In this document: piece by piece, positions 8,180 through 16,190 of the stretch | How positions within the stretch are numbered: the stretch's first letter is position 1 | Layout of the letters: each line of letters begins with the position of its first letter | Assembly: GCA_043813895.1 (NCBI GenBank) | Contig: JBDRKQ010000101.1 | Location: forward strand, 124,001-188,000 | DNA length: 64,000 nucleotides | DNA from: CAZTAR01 sp043813895 | GTDB lineage: Bacteria > Planctomycetota > Phycisphaerae > UBA1845 > UTPLA1 | Direction of reading: 5' to 3' | Notes under the pieces: model-generated | The model's database searches: none | The model's input: the letters and a program-made list of their open reading frames with translations, nothing else | What the model was told of the DNA's origin: nothing | Made by a program: the position numbers and the translations under genes

Positions 8180-10559
8180 ACACTCCCGCCCCATACCCGG
8201 CCCACACTGCCCGCGTGTCTCACTGGCGTTGCTCGCCGTTGCCTGGGGCGCGCAGGCGATCCTCGCACAATCCCTTCTTTTGCGCGAAGCCCTCGTCCTG
8301 ATGTTCGGCAGCGAGTTTGCCTGGGGCATCGTCCTCTTTGCGTGGCTGTTGGGCGTTGCGATCGGCGGCCTGCTAGGCGGCAGACTGGCGGCTTGGCGAA
8401 GGCCGGACATCCTGCTTGTGGCAACGCTCGTCGGACTGAGTGTTGCCACGGGCGTTGAAATCTGGCTATTCCGAAGCGCCAGAGGATGGCTGGACGTTGC
8501 GGCCGGTGAACTGCTCCCGCTGCCCACGACAGCGCTCGTCGCGCTGCTCTTTATTCCGCCGGCCAGCGCACTCGTCGGCATGGCGTTTCCCCTGGCTTGC
8601 CGCCTCGTGCAGCCGGCGGACGGCCAAACAGGTGAGGGGGCCGGGCCGCTGGGTCGCATCTACGCCCTCGAATCCGCCGGCAGCCTGATTGGTGGCGCGG
8701 CGTTCAGCTTCTGGGCCGTCGAACACTTGGCGCCGATCGAAGCGGTTCTGGGCTGCGGCGCGATCACGCTCGCCGCGTGTGCCGCGCTATTGTTTATGAC
8801 CTCCGGGAAAGGACGTTACCTCCCCGTCTGTCTCTCGATCGGCGCGGCCGCTGCGCTGTGTGCGGCGGTCTTTGCTGGCGACTTCTTGGACCACCAACTC
8901 GTCGAATGCCGATGGCGGACCATCGCGCCAGGCTATGAATTGTGTGCCGAGGCGGAGTCGCGTCACCAGAACCTCGCCATCGGGCGCCGACTCGAACAAT
9001 ACACGCTCTATTGCGACGGAAAGGTGTCGACGGACTTCCCCGATCCATACTCGTATGTGCCGTTGGCCCATTTCTGGATGTGCCAGCACCCTCGGCCGAA
9101 TCGCGTCCTGGTATTGGGCGGCGGTGCGGAAGGGTTGCTCGCCGAGATACTCCGCCATCCGATCGAGCGTGTGGACTACGTCGAACCGGATCCTCGGCAG
9201 ATCGCCCTTATCAAGCCCTTCCTGCCGGAGGTCGATCGGATTGCGCTCGCGGATCGGCGTGTCACGGTGCACTACCAGGATGCCCGGTTCTTCATCAAGG
9301 CGCAGCGAGGCGTCTTCGATCTCGTTATCGCCCGGCTACCGGAACCGACGTCCGCTTTGCACGCGCGGTTTTACACCGACGAGTTCTACGCAGAGCTGCG
9401 CCGCGCGATGACGGGCGCGGGCGTCTTCTGTACGACCGTGGCAGCAGCGCCCGGCGAGTTTACGGAGGCGTCGGCCGAATACGTCGCATCCGTCCGCGCG
9501 ACCCTGCGCCGGAACTTTCCTGAGGTCGTCCTTAGCTGGGGCAACCCGGCGCACGTCCTCGCAGCTACCAGGACCGGCCTCATTTCGATCGACCCCGAGG
9601 AACTCATTCGCCGTTATGTCGAGCGCGGCGTGCAGTCCGACCTCTTCAACCTTCTCTGGTTCGAGGGCGCGACGGACTGGTTCGATCCCGACAAGGTCCG
9701 CCGCAGGGCCGCCGAACTCGGCGCCGTCGTCAGCCCGCCGATCAGCACCGACCTGCGCCCCACGGTCTATATGCAGCGCCTCGTCATGTGGGAGCGTATG
9801 ACGGGCGGCCGGGAAGGCGGCTTCATCGAACACCTGCGCTCTGTCCGCTGGAATCAACTCGTCGCCGCGGTCGCCGCCGTTTGCGCGATCGTCGTGATCG
9901 GCTGCCGCATCCGAGGCGGACCCAGGGCCGGTTGGACAAGCGGCGCCATTGTGCTATCCGTCGGAACAACGGGCTTCGTGACAATGGCTCTGAGCATCAT
10001 CTGGCTCTTCGCCTTCCAGAACCTCTACGGCTATGTTTATCAGCGCATCGGCTGGATCATCGCGATCTTCATGGGTGGGCTCGTGATCGGCTGCTGGCTC
10101 GTCAATCAAAGCTCGAAACGAATCTCCCCGGCCACGCGGCTCTCGATATACCTCTGGCGACGACTCATCGCCGTCGACGTGTTGCTCGCCGCCCTGGCAC
10201 TCGCCGTCCCGTTCGCATTGCCGGCCCTCGCCTCGATGCAAACCTTAGGACCGACACTGGCGATCGTCGAATGGACCATCTCGATCCTCGTTGCCGCGAC
10301 CGGCGTTCTCGGCGGCGCATCCTTCGCGCTGGCCGGCGGGCTTCAGCTTGCAGCGTCGCGACACATCGGAGCCGCAGCAGGCAGCATCGTCGGCGCGGAC
10401 CACGCCGGGGCCTGCGCCGGCGCCCTCGTCACCGGGATCCTCCTGGTGCCGATCTTCGGCACATCCGCCGCAGCCATGCTGCTAATTGCCATGAAGCTCG
10501 TGTCGGTCGCGGTGCTCATGCCGGCGCGACTCGCCCTTCCGGACACATCGGGAAGATGA
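8166..10559 (+). CDS. Membrane-embedded spermidine-synthase-like protein
   Basis: A 797-residue protein with membrane helices on both sides of an aminopropyltransferase-like Rossmann domain. About seven N-terminal helices (10-220) start with LALLAVAWGAQAILAQ and contain GRIYALESAGSLIGG, a loop typical of SpeE-like membrane proteins. The SAM-binding-like domain (about 290-450) has VLVLGGGAEGLLAEIL and YVEPDPRQIALI. Six or seven helices follow (about 570-790). The catalytic Asp of true spermidine synthases is not clearly preserved in FDLVIARLPEP, so polyamine synthesis is doubtful. I chose the ATG at 8166 because it overlaps the upstream stop by 14 bases; a longer frame exists upstream but lies inside the preceding gene. 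Confidence 0.75.
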   Translation: MATLEHSRPIPGPHCPRVSLALLAVAWGAQAILAQSLLLREALVLMFGSEFAWGIVLFAWLLGVAIGGLLGGRLAAWRRPDILLVATLVGLSVATGVEIWLFRSARGWLDVAAGELLPLPTTALVALLFIPPASALVGMAFPLACRLVQPADGQTGEGAGPLGRIYALESAGSLIGGAAFSFWAVEHLAPIEAVLGCGAITLAACAALLFMTSGKGRYLPVCLSIGAAAALCAAVFAGDFLDHQLVECRWRTIAPGYELCAEAESRHQNLAIGRRLEQYTLYCDGKVSTDFPDPYSYVPLAHFWMCQHPRPNRVLVLGGGAEGLLAEILRHPIERVDYVEPDPRQIALIKPFLPEVDRIALADRRVTVHYQDARFFIKAQRGVFDLVIARLPEPTSALHARFYTDEFYAELRRAMTGAGVFCTTVAAAPGEFTEASAEYVASVRATLRRNFPEVVLSWGNPAHVLAATRTGLISIDPEELIRRYVERGVQSDLFNLLWFEGATDWFDPDKVRRRAAELGAVVSPPISTDLRPTVYMQRLVMWERMTGGREGGFIEHLRSVRWNQLVAAVAAVCAIVVIGCRIRGGPRAGWTSGAIVLSVGTTGFVTMALSIIWLFAFQNLYGYVYQRIGWIIAIFMGGLVIGCWLVNQSSKRISPATRLSIYLWRRLIAVDVLLAALALAVPFALPALASMQTLGPTLAIVEWTISILVAATGVLGGASFALAGGLQLAASRHIGAAAGSIVGADHAGACAGALVTGILLVPIFGTSAAAMLLIAMKLVSVAVLMPARLALPDTSGR

Positions 10560-10684
10560 ATCTCAGGCAGGGGTTCACTCTGGGCTCCACGAGCGGCTTG
10601 ACAGCGCGTGACAGCATTGGCAACAAGCCTACATCGTGTTCGCTGGTCAATGTGCGCCAGTCCCTGGCGTGATTCAAGATTCAA

Positions 10685-10757
10685 TGTCGCGGTGGACGCC
10701 CCTGTCAGCCGTTCAGAAGGTCCGGTGTTCCTAGTCCGATACGGTCGGCGGACGCGA
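10685..10757. repeat. Degenerate copy of a dispersed inverted repeat
   Basis: The left arm (10685-10711) closely matches the left arm at 36032-36058, including the stretch GACGCCCCTGTC. The right side (about 10734-10757) resembles the right arm at 36080-36106. The bases before the left arm also resemble those before 36032. It appears to be a decayed member of the family also seen at 45216-45296. Confidence 0.45.
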
Positions 10758-10793
10758 TGCTGTTTTTTCACGTGTTATAAAATGTGAAAATTC

Positions 10794-10823
10794 TTGACCA
10801 TCACCGATCCGCGCCGATACAAT
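10794..10823 (+). promoter_or_regulatory. Strong sigma-70-type promoter of a gene-less unit
   Basis: TTGACC (10794-10799) and TACAAT (10818-10823) are separated by 18 bases. No ordinary gene follows. A rho-independent terminator lies 270-300 bases downstream, so the promoter would drive a transcript of about 300 bases. Confidence 0.6.
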
Positions 10824-11015
10824 AACGGTGTAGGCACTGTGCTTCGTCAAGCGATTCTCAAATATGGGCGGGATGAGTTTGGCGTCGGACATGCTTGCCG
10901 CGGAACGGCCACACCGTTTCGTGTGTGTTCGCCGGCGACGGTCGGCGAACGGGACAAGGCCCGGCGGTCGAGTGAACGACGTCCGGGAGGTCCGCCCTTC
11001 GAGAGGAGGTGATCT

Positions 11016-11051
11016 GTGGAATTTGGTATATGTACGAGGTGGCTGCCGTAA
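11016..11051 (+). CDS. Possible 11-residue peptide with an ideal ribosome site
   Basis: A GTG at 11016 opens an 11-codon frame (VEFGICTRWLP) ending at TAA 11049-11051. AGGAGGTGATC at 11004-11014 is complementary to 11 bases of the conserved 16S rRNA 3' end, six bases from core to start. The peptide has no recognisable family. The tandem stem-loops and terminator begin immediately after it, an arrangement reminiscent of a leader peptide, but no regulated gene follows before the terminator. The evidence is only the ribosome site and position. Confidence 0.25.
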   Translation: MEFGICTRWLP

Positions 11052-11093
11052 CGCAGCGAACGTGGCTGCTTTTACCGCAGCAACCGTAATCTT

Positions 11094-11130
11094 GCCCGCC
11101 GGCGTTATTCTGAACGTCGGCGGGCCTTTT
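11094..11130 (+). terminator. Rho-independent terminator
   Basis: GCCCGCCGGCGTT (11094-11106) pairs with AACGTCGGCGGGC (11113-11125) with one G-U pair and a six-base loop, followed by CTTTT. It ends the candidate small transcript and insulates cinA from it. Confidence 0.8.
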
Positions 11131-11168
11131 CTTGCGCCGTCAGTGACATCGTTGGCGTTGGGTTCCGT

Positions 11169-11237
11169 ATCCGAGCCCCAAGCGCAAGCGAGCGGGTAAT
11201 GTTTCGAAGACCCCGCGCTGGCGCTTGGGGCTCGGAT
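11169..11237. repeat. Palindromic repeat with 17-bp perfect arms, copy 1
   Basis: The arm ATCCGAGCCCCAAGCGC (11169-11185) is repeated inverted and perfect at 11221-11237. The inner part contains CAAGCGAGCGGGT and CGAAGACCCCGCGCTGG. A second copy with the same arms and inner motifs is at 62131-62214. I recognise the motif as one scattered through planctomycete intergenic DNA, but cannot verify this here. It looks like a REP/MITE-type element. Confidence 0.75.
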
Positions 11238-11286
11238 CCGCCCCGGCGTTTTGACTTTTTTCAGCCTCGGCCTTCTGATTTCGTCC

Positions 11287-12540
11287 ATGTCAGCGAATGC
11301 CCAGATTCTCAGCATCGGCGCCGAACTGACCATCGGTCGGGCCGTGGATACAAATGCAGCCTGGCTTGCGCAGCGACTGGCGAAAATCGGGATTGCCTGC
11401 TCGAAGCATGTCACGGTCGGCGATAACCGAGCGGCGGTGGCCCGGGCGATTCGCACCGCGTGCGCCGAGGCCGATCTCCTGCTCATGAGCGGCGGGCTCG
11501 GCCCGACGCGTGACGACCTGACGCGTGACGCACTGGCCGACGCCCTTGGCGTCGGGCTGAAGCTCCACACGCCCAGCCTCGACCGGATCGCGGCCTTCTT
11601 CCGGGAACGCAAGCGGACCATGACCGATGCGAACCGCGTACAGGCGATGATCCCGGAAGGGGCGACGCCGATTGACAACACGTGCGGAACCGCCCCAGGC
11701 ATTCGGGCCAGGCTCCACGATGCCGACATCTACGCCATGCCTGGTGTGCCGCGTGAGATGGAGGCGATGTTCGAGCGTGACATCCGCCCGGCACTGGCGG
11801 CGCGTGGCGGCGGCTGTGTGCTGCTTCAACATACGCTGCACGCGTTCGGCGCACCCGAGGCCGAGCTCGGCCATGAGATTGCCGATCTCATGCGGCCCGG
11901 CCGGAATCCGAGCGTCGGCACCAGTGCGGGCGACTGGATTATCTCGATTCGCATGGATGCCCAGGCGGACTCCGTTGATGAAGCCCGACGACTTCTGAAC
12001 GCCGACGCAGCCGAAATCCGCCGCCGACTCGGTTCGGCCATCTTCGGCGAGCTGGACGACACGCTGGCCGACGCTGTGGCCAGACTCCTGATCGAACAAC
12101 GCAAGACTATCTCCACGGCGGAATCCTGTACTGGTGGCCTCGTCGCCAAGCGCCTGACCGACGTCTCCGGATCGAGCGCGTACATGGTGCAGGGCTTCGT
12201 CACGTATGCGAACGAGGCGAAGCACCGGCTGCTGGAAGTCCCGATGGAGCTCATCGAAGCCCACGGCGCGGTCAGCCTCCAGGTCGCCGAGGCGATGGCG
12301 ACGAACTGCCGCCGCCTCTCCGGCACGGACTACGCCCTGGCAACGACCGGCATCGCCGGCCCCACCGGCGGCACGCCCGAAAAGCCCATCGGCCTGGTGT
12401 ACATCGCCCTGGCGACGCCAAAGGAGACGATCGTCAAAGAACTCCTCTGCGGTGATAGCCTGCCGCGCCACGCCGTGCGGGATAGGACGGTGAAGTCCGC
12501 CCTGAACCTGCTGCGACTGCGGCTCATCAAGACGGCCTGA
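11287..12540 (+). CDS. cinA: CinA-like protein (nicotinamide-nucleotide amidase)
   Basis: A 417-residue two-domain protein. The N-terminal MoaB/MoeA-like COG1058 domain (1-170) has LLMSGGLGPTRDDLTRD at about 60-76. The C-terminal CinA domain (about 255-415) has the active-site region ISTAESCTGGLVAKRL and TTGIAGPTGGTPEKP. In bacteria this pair hydrolyses ADP-ribose and deamidates NMN in pyridine-nucleotide recycling, and is linked to competence in some species. I chose the ATG at 11287 because the conserved N-terminus is SANAQILSIGAELTIG. The frame extends 12 codons upstream from a TTG without support. No clear ribosome site is visible. Confidence 0.9.
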   Translation: MSANAQILSIGAELTIGRAVDTNAAWLAQRLAKIGIACSKHVTVGDNRAAVARAIRTACAEADLLLMSGGLGPTRDDLTRDALADALGVGLKLHTPSLDRIAAFFRERKRTMTDANRVQAMIPEGATPIDNTCGTAPGIRARLHDADIYAMPGVPREMEAMFERDIRPALAARGGGCVLLQHTLHAFGAPEAELGHEIADLMRPGRNPSVGTSAGDWIISIRMDAQADSVDEARRLLNADAAEIRRRLGSAIFGELDDTLADAVARLLIEQRKTISTAESCTGGLVAKRLTDVSGSSAYMVQGFVTYANEAKHRLLEVPMELIEAHGAVSLQVAEAMATNCRRLSGTDYALATTGIAGPTGGTPEKPIGLVYIALATPKETIVKELLCGDSLPRHAVRDRTVKSALNLLRLRLIKTA

Positions 12541-12959
12541 ACACATAAGGAAAACTGAGGCGGGCCCATTTGGGTTATTGACGCATTAAGCGCAAGTCCC
12601 GATGGGCTTATTGCGCAAATGGCGCTTCGAATGGCACTTTGGCCGCCAGGCCGAACGGAAAACAGAGGTGGGCGGGACCCGTCCCGCTCGGCGGCTCCCG
12701 GGAGCGATACGCCACGCGGTAAGAAGCCTCGTTCGAGGCAGCCCGGTAAACAAACAACGCACCGGGACGGCAAAGCGGGCGGCTCCCGGGGCGATATCGA
12801 AGACACTTCTCGAAAAACTGCCCTCAACTCAAGGCGTCCGAGCCGACGGCCGATGCGCCCGTTGGAGTGGGATCCAAGACCGCTCTGTCTTGCGATGAGG
12901 GCGAACGCCGCCCGCTCGAATCGTGCATTGCGTTGCACGCACTGCTGGGGAAAGGAAGC
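12541..12959. other. Intergenic gap, no gene seen
   Basis: This 419-base gap between cinA and the lipoprotein gene has small frames but none with a family resemblance or ribosome site. Two GGCGGCTCCCGGG-like segments recur at about 12690 and 12780. No clear promoter or terminator is visible. An AAAGGA ribosome site at about 12950 belongs to the next gene. Confidence 0.5.
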
Positions 12960-14561
12960 ATGGCCATGTTTTTGCGCAAACAGTATCTCGTTCTCGCGTT
13001 GTGCCTCGCGGTCATCAGTTGTGAAGCAGGTTGCTGGGGCGTGTGGGACTTCGGCGCATCCGGCGGAACCCTGCTGTCAGGGCGGATCAAGGTCACTGAT
13101 GCGGCGAAGGTCAAGGCCAACGCCAACGCGCAGCAGCGCGCCGCGGATGAAGGCTACACCGTTGTCGCCCAGAGCGATCAGACTGGCGGGGTCTATCGCG
13201 CCGAGACCGACGCATCCGGCGATTTCCAGCTCGACATTCCCGGCTCCGAGACGGGCAACACCTTCATGGTCTCGATTCTCGGGCCGGACGGACGGGCGGT
13301 TGGGCCGCTGCTGTTCGGGACGGCCGACGGGAACGGCCTCACCGGCCTGACGATGAATCGCGCCGCCGACCTTGGCACGATTAACCTGCCCGACGATCCG
13401 AACCAACAGGCGCTCAGTCCAGGCGTCGACGGCAATGTGGCGGATCTGGTCGCTTCGGACCTGTCCGTGCGGCTTGACGGGAACGGCGTCCCCGTGGGCC
13501 TGGCCTCCGTCGGAAAGGGCAACGACTCCCAAGGTCAGGTGGATACCCAACGACTGACCGACAAGGACCGGGATGGCTTGATCGATATGCTCGATGCCGA
13601 TGATGACGGCGACGGCATCGTCGATGATTTCGACAGCGACGGTGCCGGCGGCGACGCATCGTCTGACATCCGCGTCAACTTCTTCATGAACCTGAAGATC
13701 AGCGCCGAGCAGGCGGAAACCTACTACAGCGGCACCGACGCCCAAATCAGCAGCGTCTTGGCGACCGACACCATCATCACCTTCGAAGCCTTGATGGAAA
13801 CGGGCGCCACTCGCAGTATCACCGCCGTCGAGGTTCTCGAAACGCCGGGGCCGACTTACCTGCCGAACGCCGACCAGAGCGCGGAGACCGGGGGCGGACT
13901 GACCTACACGGATTGGGCGGGCCTCGGCTACGCCTTCGACGACGCCGGCGATCGTTTCGAGGCCTTCGTCCGACCCAACGACGAGATGGACGCCGGCGAT
14001 ACGTTCACCGCCGAGGTCACCTTCAACGACGGGACCACCGAGCTACACTCGCGGATGATCAACTACGTCTTCAAGAACATCCCGAAGCTCCTCCGGTACG
14101 GCGTCTCCGGCGCGCTGACCGCCTTCGACGTCACCAACGCAACGGTCAACGGCACACCCCAGAAGCCGATTCTGTTCGACGGCACGCAGAATCTCGTCCT
14201 CGTGTACAACCCGCCGCCGGACGAGACCGGCGCGTATCTGACCGGCTGCGACTACACGTTCCAGGTATTCTACGAGGCCCAAGGAGACGGGCGTCAACTG
14301 AACGACGAAATCGATGCCGCCGCAACCTGGCCGACGTCACCGACGGGCTTCGAACGCGAGCGAGGAACTTTCGTTGTGGCCAACAGCAGCCTGACCCTTT
14401 CGGCGTCGAACACCTACACCGTGACACTGCCCAAGGAGATCTTCCCGACGACGGTGCAGACGGATTCCGGCGCCGTGACGGTGGCCTCCTACAAGATCGA
14501 CGTCACCGCGGAGGCCCCGACCGGAAATGCGGCCATCATGCTGTCGTTCAAGAAGCAATAG
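12960..14561 (+). CDS. Putative lipoprotein with Ca-binding Asp-rich repeats
   Basis: A 533-residue exported protein of unknown function. The N-terminus (MFLRKQYLVLALCLAVISC) is a lipoprotein signal with lipobox VIS-Cys21. Residues about 38-170 resemble a carboxypeptidase-regulatory/Ig-like fold. A thrombospondin type 3-like acidic segment follows at about 200-222 (DKDRDGLIDMLDADDDGDG). The C-terminal 300 residues look like beta-sandwich domains without a recognised family. I chose the ATG at 12960 because of AAAGGA just upstream and because it starts the signal peptide. It stands alone and is probably anchored in the outer or inner membrane. Confidence 0.6.
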   Translation: MAMFLRKQYLVLALCLAVISCEAGCWGVWDFGASGGTLLSGRIKVTDAAKVKANANAQQRAADEGYTVVAQSDQTGGVYRAETDASGDFQLDIPGSETGNTFMVSILGPDGRAVGPLLFGTADGNGLTGLTMNRAADLGTINLPDDPNQQALSPGVDGNVADLVASDLSVRLDGNGVPVGLASVGKGNDSQGQVDTQRLTDKDRDGLIDMLDADDDGDGIVDDFDSDGAGGDASSDIRVNFFMNLKISAEQAETYYSGTDAQISSVLATDTIITFEALMETGATRSITAVEVLETPGPTYLPNADQSAETGGGLTYTDWAGLGYAFDDAGDRFEAFVRPNDEMDAGDTFTAEVTFNDGTTELHSRMINYVFKNIPKLLRYGVSGALTAFDVTNATVNGTPQKPILFDGTQNLVLVYNPPPDETGAYLTGCDYTFQVFYEAQGDGRQLNDEIDAAATWPTSPTGFERERGTFVVANSSLTLSASNTYTVTLPKEIFPTTVQTDSGAVTVASYKIDVTAEAPTGNAAIMLSFKKQ

Positions 14562-14653
14562 CGCGGCCGAGGTCGCATTGGTTCTCCGTGCTTCCGTCCG
14601 TGCAACGGCGGGGGGAGGGTTAATAGTACTACAGTTGCGCTTTATATAGATAT

Positions 14654-14687
14654 GGCTTTTTGCGTCGCGGAGGCGACGCCAAAAGCC
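14654..14687. repeat. 15-bp hairpin between genes
   Basis: GGCTTTTTGCGTCGC (14654-14668) pairs with GCGACGCCAAAAGCC (14673-14687) with one mismatch and a four-base loop. It lies about 90 bases after the lipoprotein stop. It could end that transcript or be a REP-like element; no U-tract follows. Confidence 0.5.
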
Positions 14688-14848
14688 TATTGGACAATAG
14701 GAGAAACGAAGGCAGCTTTACGGTGGTCGCCGCCCCCCACTCGACCGTCTCAGGCAGCTTTCGCTTGGCCCCCTGGCCCCTCGGCCCCTCGGCCCCCAGA
14801 GTCCCCCCGCAGTGGACACGACCGCCCCTCTCGATTATCTACTCCCCC

Positions 14849-15367
14849 ATGAAACCATACCGAATCCCCCAAGTTGCCATCATCGGATCGAGCCAGGCCG
14901 ATGAGCAGATGTTGAAGATCGCCGAGCAGGCAGGCAAGGTCGTCGCCAAGCTGGGCGCCGCGCTGGTCACCGGCGGGCGCGGCGGCGTCATGCAGGCGGC
15001 GTCGAAGGGCTGCGCCGAAGCCGGCGGCACGGTCATCGCCGTCACGCCGCACGAGAGCATGGACGAAGTCAACCCGTACGCCCATTATCACATCCCCACC
15101 GCCATGGGCTGGGCGAGGAACTGCATCACCGGCATCGCGGGCGACGTCGTGCTCGTCATCGGCGGCATGGCCGGCACGATGAGCGAGATCGCCTACGCCT
15201 GGATGTACGGCCGTCCCATCGTCGCGATGTCCTGCTGCGAAGGCTGGTCAAAACGAATCGCCGGCCAGGCAGTGGACACGCGGCGCGACGATGTCGTCGT
15301 CGACTGCAAATCGATCGATGAACTCGAGGCGGTTCTAAAAGCGAAACTACCAGCTTCCGCTCCTTAG
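14849..15367 (+). CDS. LOG-family (TIGR00725-like) nucleotide-binding protein
   Basis: A 172-residue Rossmann-fold protein of the lysine-decarboxylase-like/LOG superfamily. The two signature loops are VTGGRGGVMQAASKG (about 44-58) and IGGMAGTMSEIAYAW (about 107-121), the latter equivalent to the PGGxGTxxE motif. The subgroup resembles TIGR00725 proteins, whose substrate is unknown; some relatives hydrolyse nucleoside 5'-monophosphates. The ATG at 14849 begins the conserved MKPYRIPQVAIIGSS. An upstream extension of the frame lacks a ribosome site and reads through low-complexity Pro/Ser sequence. Confidence 0.75.
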   Translation: MKPYRIPQVAIIGSSQADEQMLKIAEQAGKVVAKLGAALVTGGRGGVMQAASKGCAEAGGTVIAVTPHESMDEVNPYAHYHIPTAMGWARNCITGIAGDVVLVIGGMAGTMSEIAYAWMYGRPIVAMSCCEGWSKRIAGQAVDTRRDDVVVDCKSIDELEAVLKAKLPASAP

Positions 15368-15431
15368 CTTGATCGCCGCTGATGACATAGGCATTCTCAA
15401 GCCTGGGCTGTCCTGGCCGAACGACTTTCCG

Positions 15432-15474
15432 TGCGTTATGCGACACCCCTCGGATTCCGGTCGTGCATTATGCA
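15432..15474. promoter_or_regulatory. Paired upstream activator sites (operon A)
   Basis: Two near-identical palindromes, GTGCGTTATGCGACAC (15431-15446) and GTGCATTATGCAGCAC (15463-15478), share the core TGC-N5-GC(A/G). Their centres are 32 bases apart, about three helical turns. The second centre is about 97 bases upstream of the sigma-54 promoter at 15566. This is the layout expected for enhancer sites of a sigma-54 activator. The same layout recurs at 25485-25528. Confidence 0.65.
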
Positions 15475-15565
15475 GCACTGGGCGGACTAACGAGCTTGCG
15501 TCTGCGAAGCTGTAACCCGTTCAGTTTCAGTAGATTGCGTTGTGTGCTGCCGAGCCGAGGTGATG

Positions 15566-15580
15566 TGGCACGCCGAATGC
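15566..15580 (+). promoter_or_regulatory. Sigma-54 (-24/-12) promoter of the redox-complex operon
   Basis: TGGCACG-N4-ATGCA differs from the consensus TGGCACG-N4-TTGCA at one base. Transcription would start near 15592, about 97 bases before the likely TTG start of the first gene. The paired upstream palindromes support it. Confidence 0.65.
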
Positions 15581-15688
15581 ACTGAAAACGGCGAGTCGAA
15601 CGTGAAGCACGAGTTCGCTGATTGGACCGTTTTCGGCAGACCGGCCGGTTACGGTGAGAACCCGGCAAAGGGCGGAAGGGTCCGGACT

Positions 15689-16135
15689 TTGGCTGGCAAG
15701 ACCATTGGACTGACAACAGGCCAAGCCGCTCGCTACTGCTTAGTGAGTCCGGACACGATTGTCAAGTGGATCAGGGCGGAGAACCTGCCGGCCCAGCGGA
15801 CCGTCGGAGGACAGTTCCGCATCTTTGTCGACGGCCTGCGCGAGTTCATGATCCGCAACCAGATGAGCACCGAACGGCTCGATGCGGAGATCGACTGCCG
15901 ACCGTATTGCTGGGAGTACCATCACGGGACGCGCCGGGCAGCGAGCACGCCTGGATTGCCCTGCGGCGAGTGCCCGGTTTACCGAGCCAAAGCGCTGAAT
16001 TGCTTCGAACTCCGTGCGATCGACGCTGATTGCAGTTGGCCCGATCGCAACTGCGCGGATTGCGCGTACTACCGAACGTGGGCAGACTCGTCGGGCGCTG
16101 AGACACAGCATGGAGGGGGGTCGCGGCGCGCATGA
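15689..16135 (+). CDS. HTH protein with a Cys-rich C-terminal domain
   Basis: A 148-residue protein. The N-terminal excisionase/MerR-type winged helix (about 6-50) reads LTTGQAARYCLVSPDTIVKW and then VGGQFRI. The C-terminal half contains eight Cys, in CRPYC, CGEC and CADC arrangements and singly, followed by a Tyr/Trp-rich end. The Cys cluster looks able to bind Zn or a Fe-S centre. Probable role: DNA-binding redox or metal sensor for this operon. I prefer the TTG at 15689, with GGAAGG nine bases upstream, because the frame further upstream runs over the sigma-54 promoter. A GTG at 15602 is an alternative. The next gene follows after 55 bases. Confidence 0.6.
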   Translation: MAGKTIGLTTGQAARYCLVSPDTIVKWIRAENLPAQRTVGGQFRIFVDGLREFMIRNQMSTERLDAEIDCRPYCWEYHHGTRRAASTPGLPCGECPVYRAKALNCFELRAIDADCSWPDRNCADCAYYRTWADSSGAETQHGGGSRRA

Positions 16136-16190
16136 CTGGGAAGACTCGATGCGATCAACCAGGTTGCCGAGGTCACGGGTGGAGACATCA

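Larger units (their letters stand above)
10830..11130 (+). ncRNA. Candidate small RNA or leader transcript
   Basis: This stretch is bounded by a good promoter and a good terminator and contains no convincing normal-length gene. Visible structure includes a hairpin at 10927-10950 (GTTCGCCGGC paired with GTCGGCGAAC). Two tandem stem-loops, each GCTGC-loop-GCAGC, lie at about 11043-11083, and the terminator stem follows. An 11-base perfect match to the anti-Shine-Dalgarno complement is at 11004-11014. It does not match 6S, tmRNA, RNase P or SRP RNA as far as I can tell by eye. It may encode the tiny peptide listed next, or be a regulatory RNA. Confidence 0.4.

Noticed and set aside
10864..11199. 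A 111-codon frame covering the candidate small RNA
   Set aside because: It has no ribosome site, runs through hairpins and the terminator, and its translation resembles no family.
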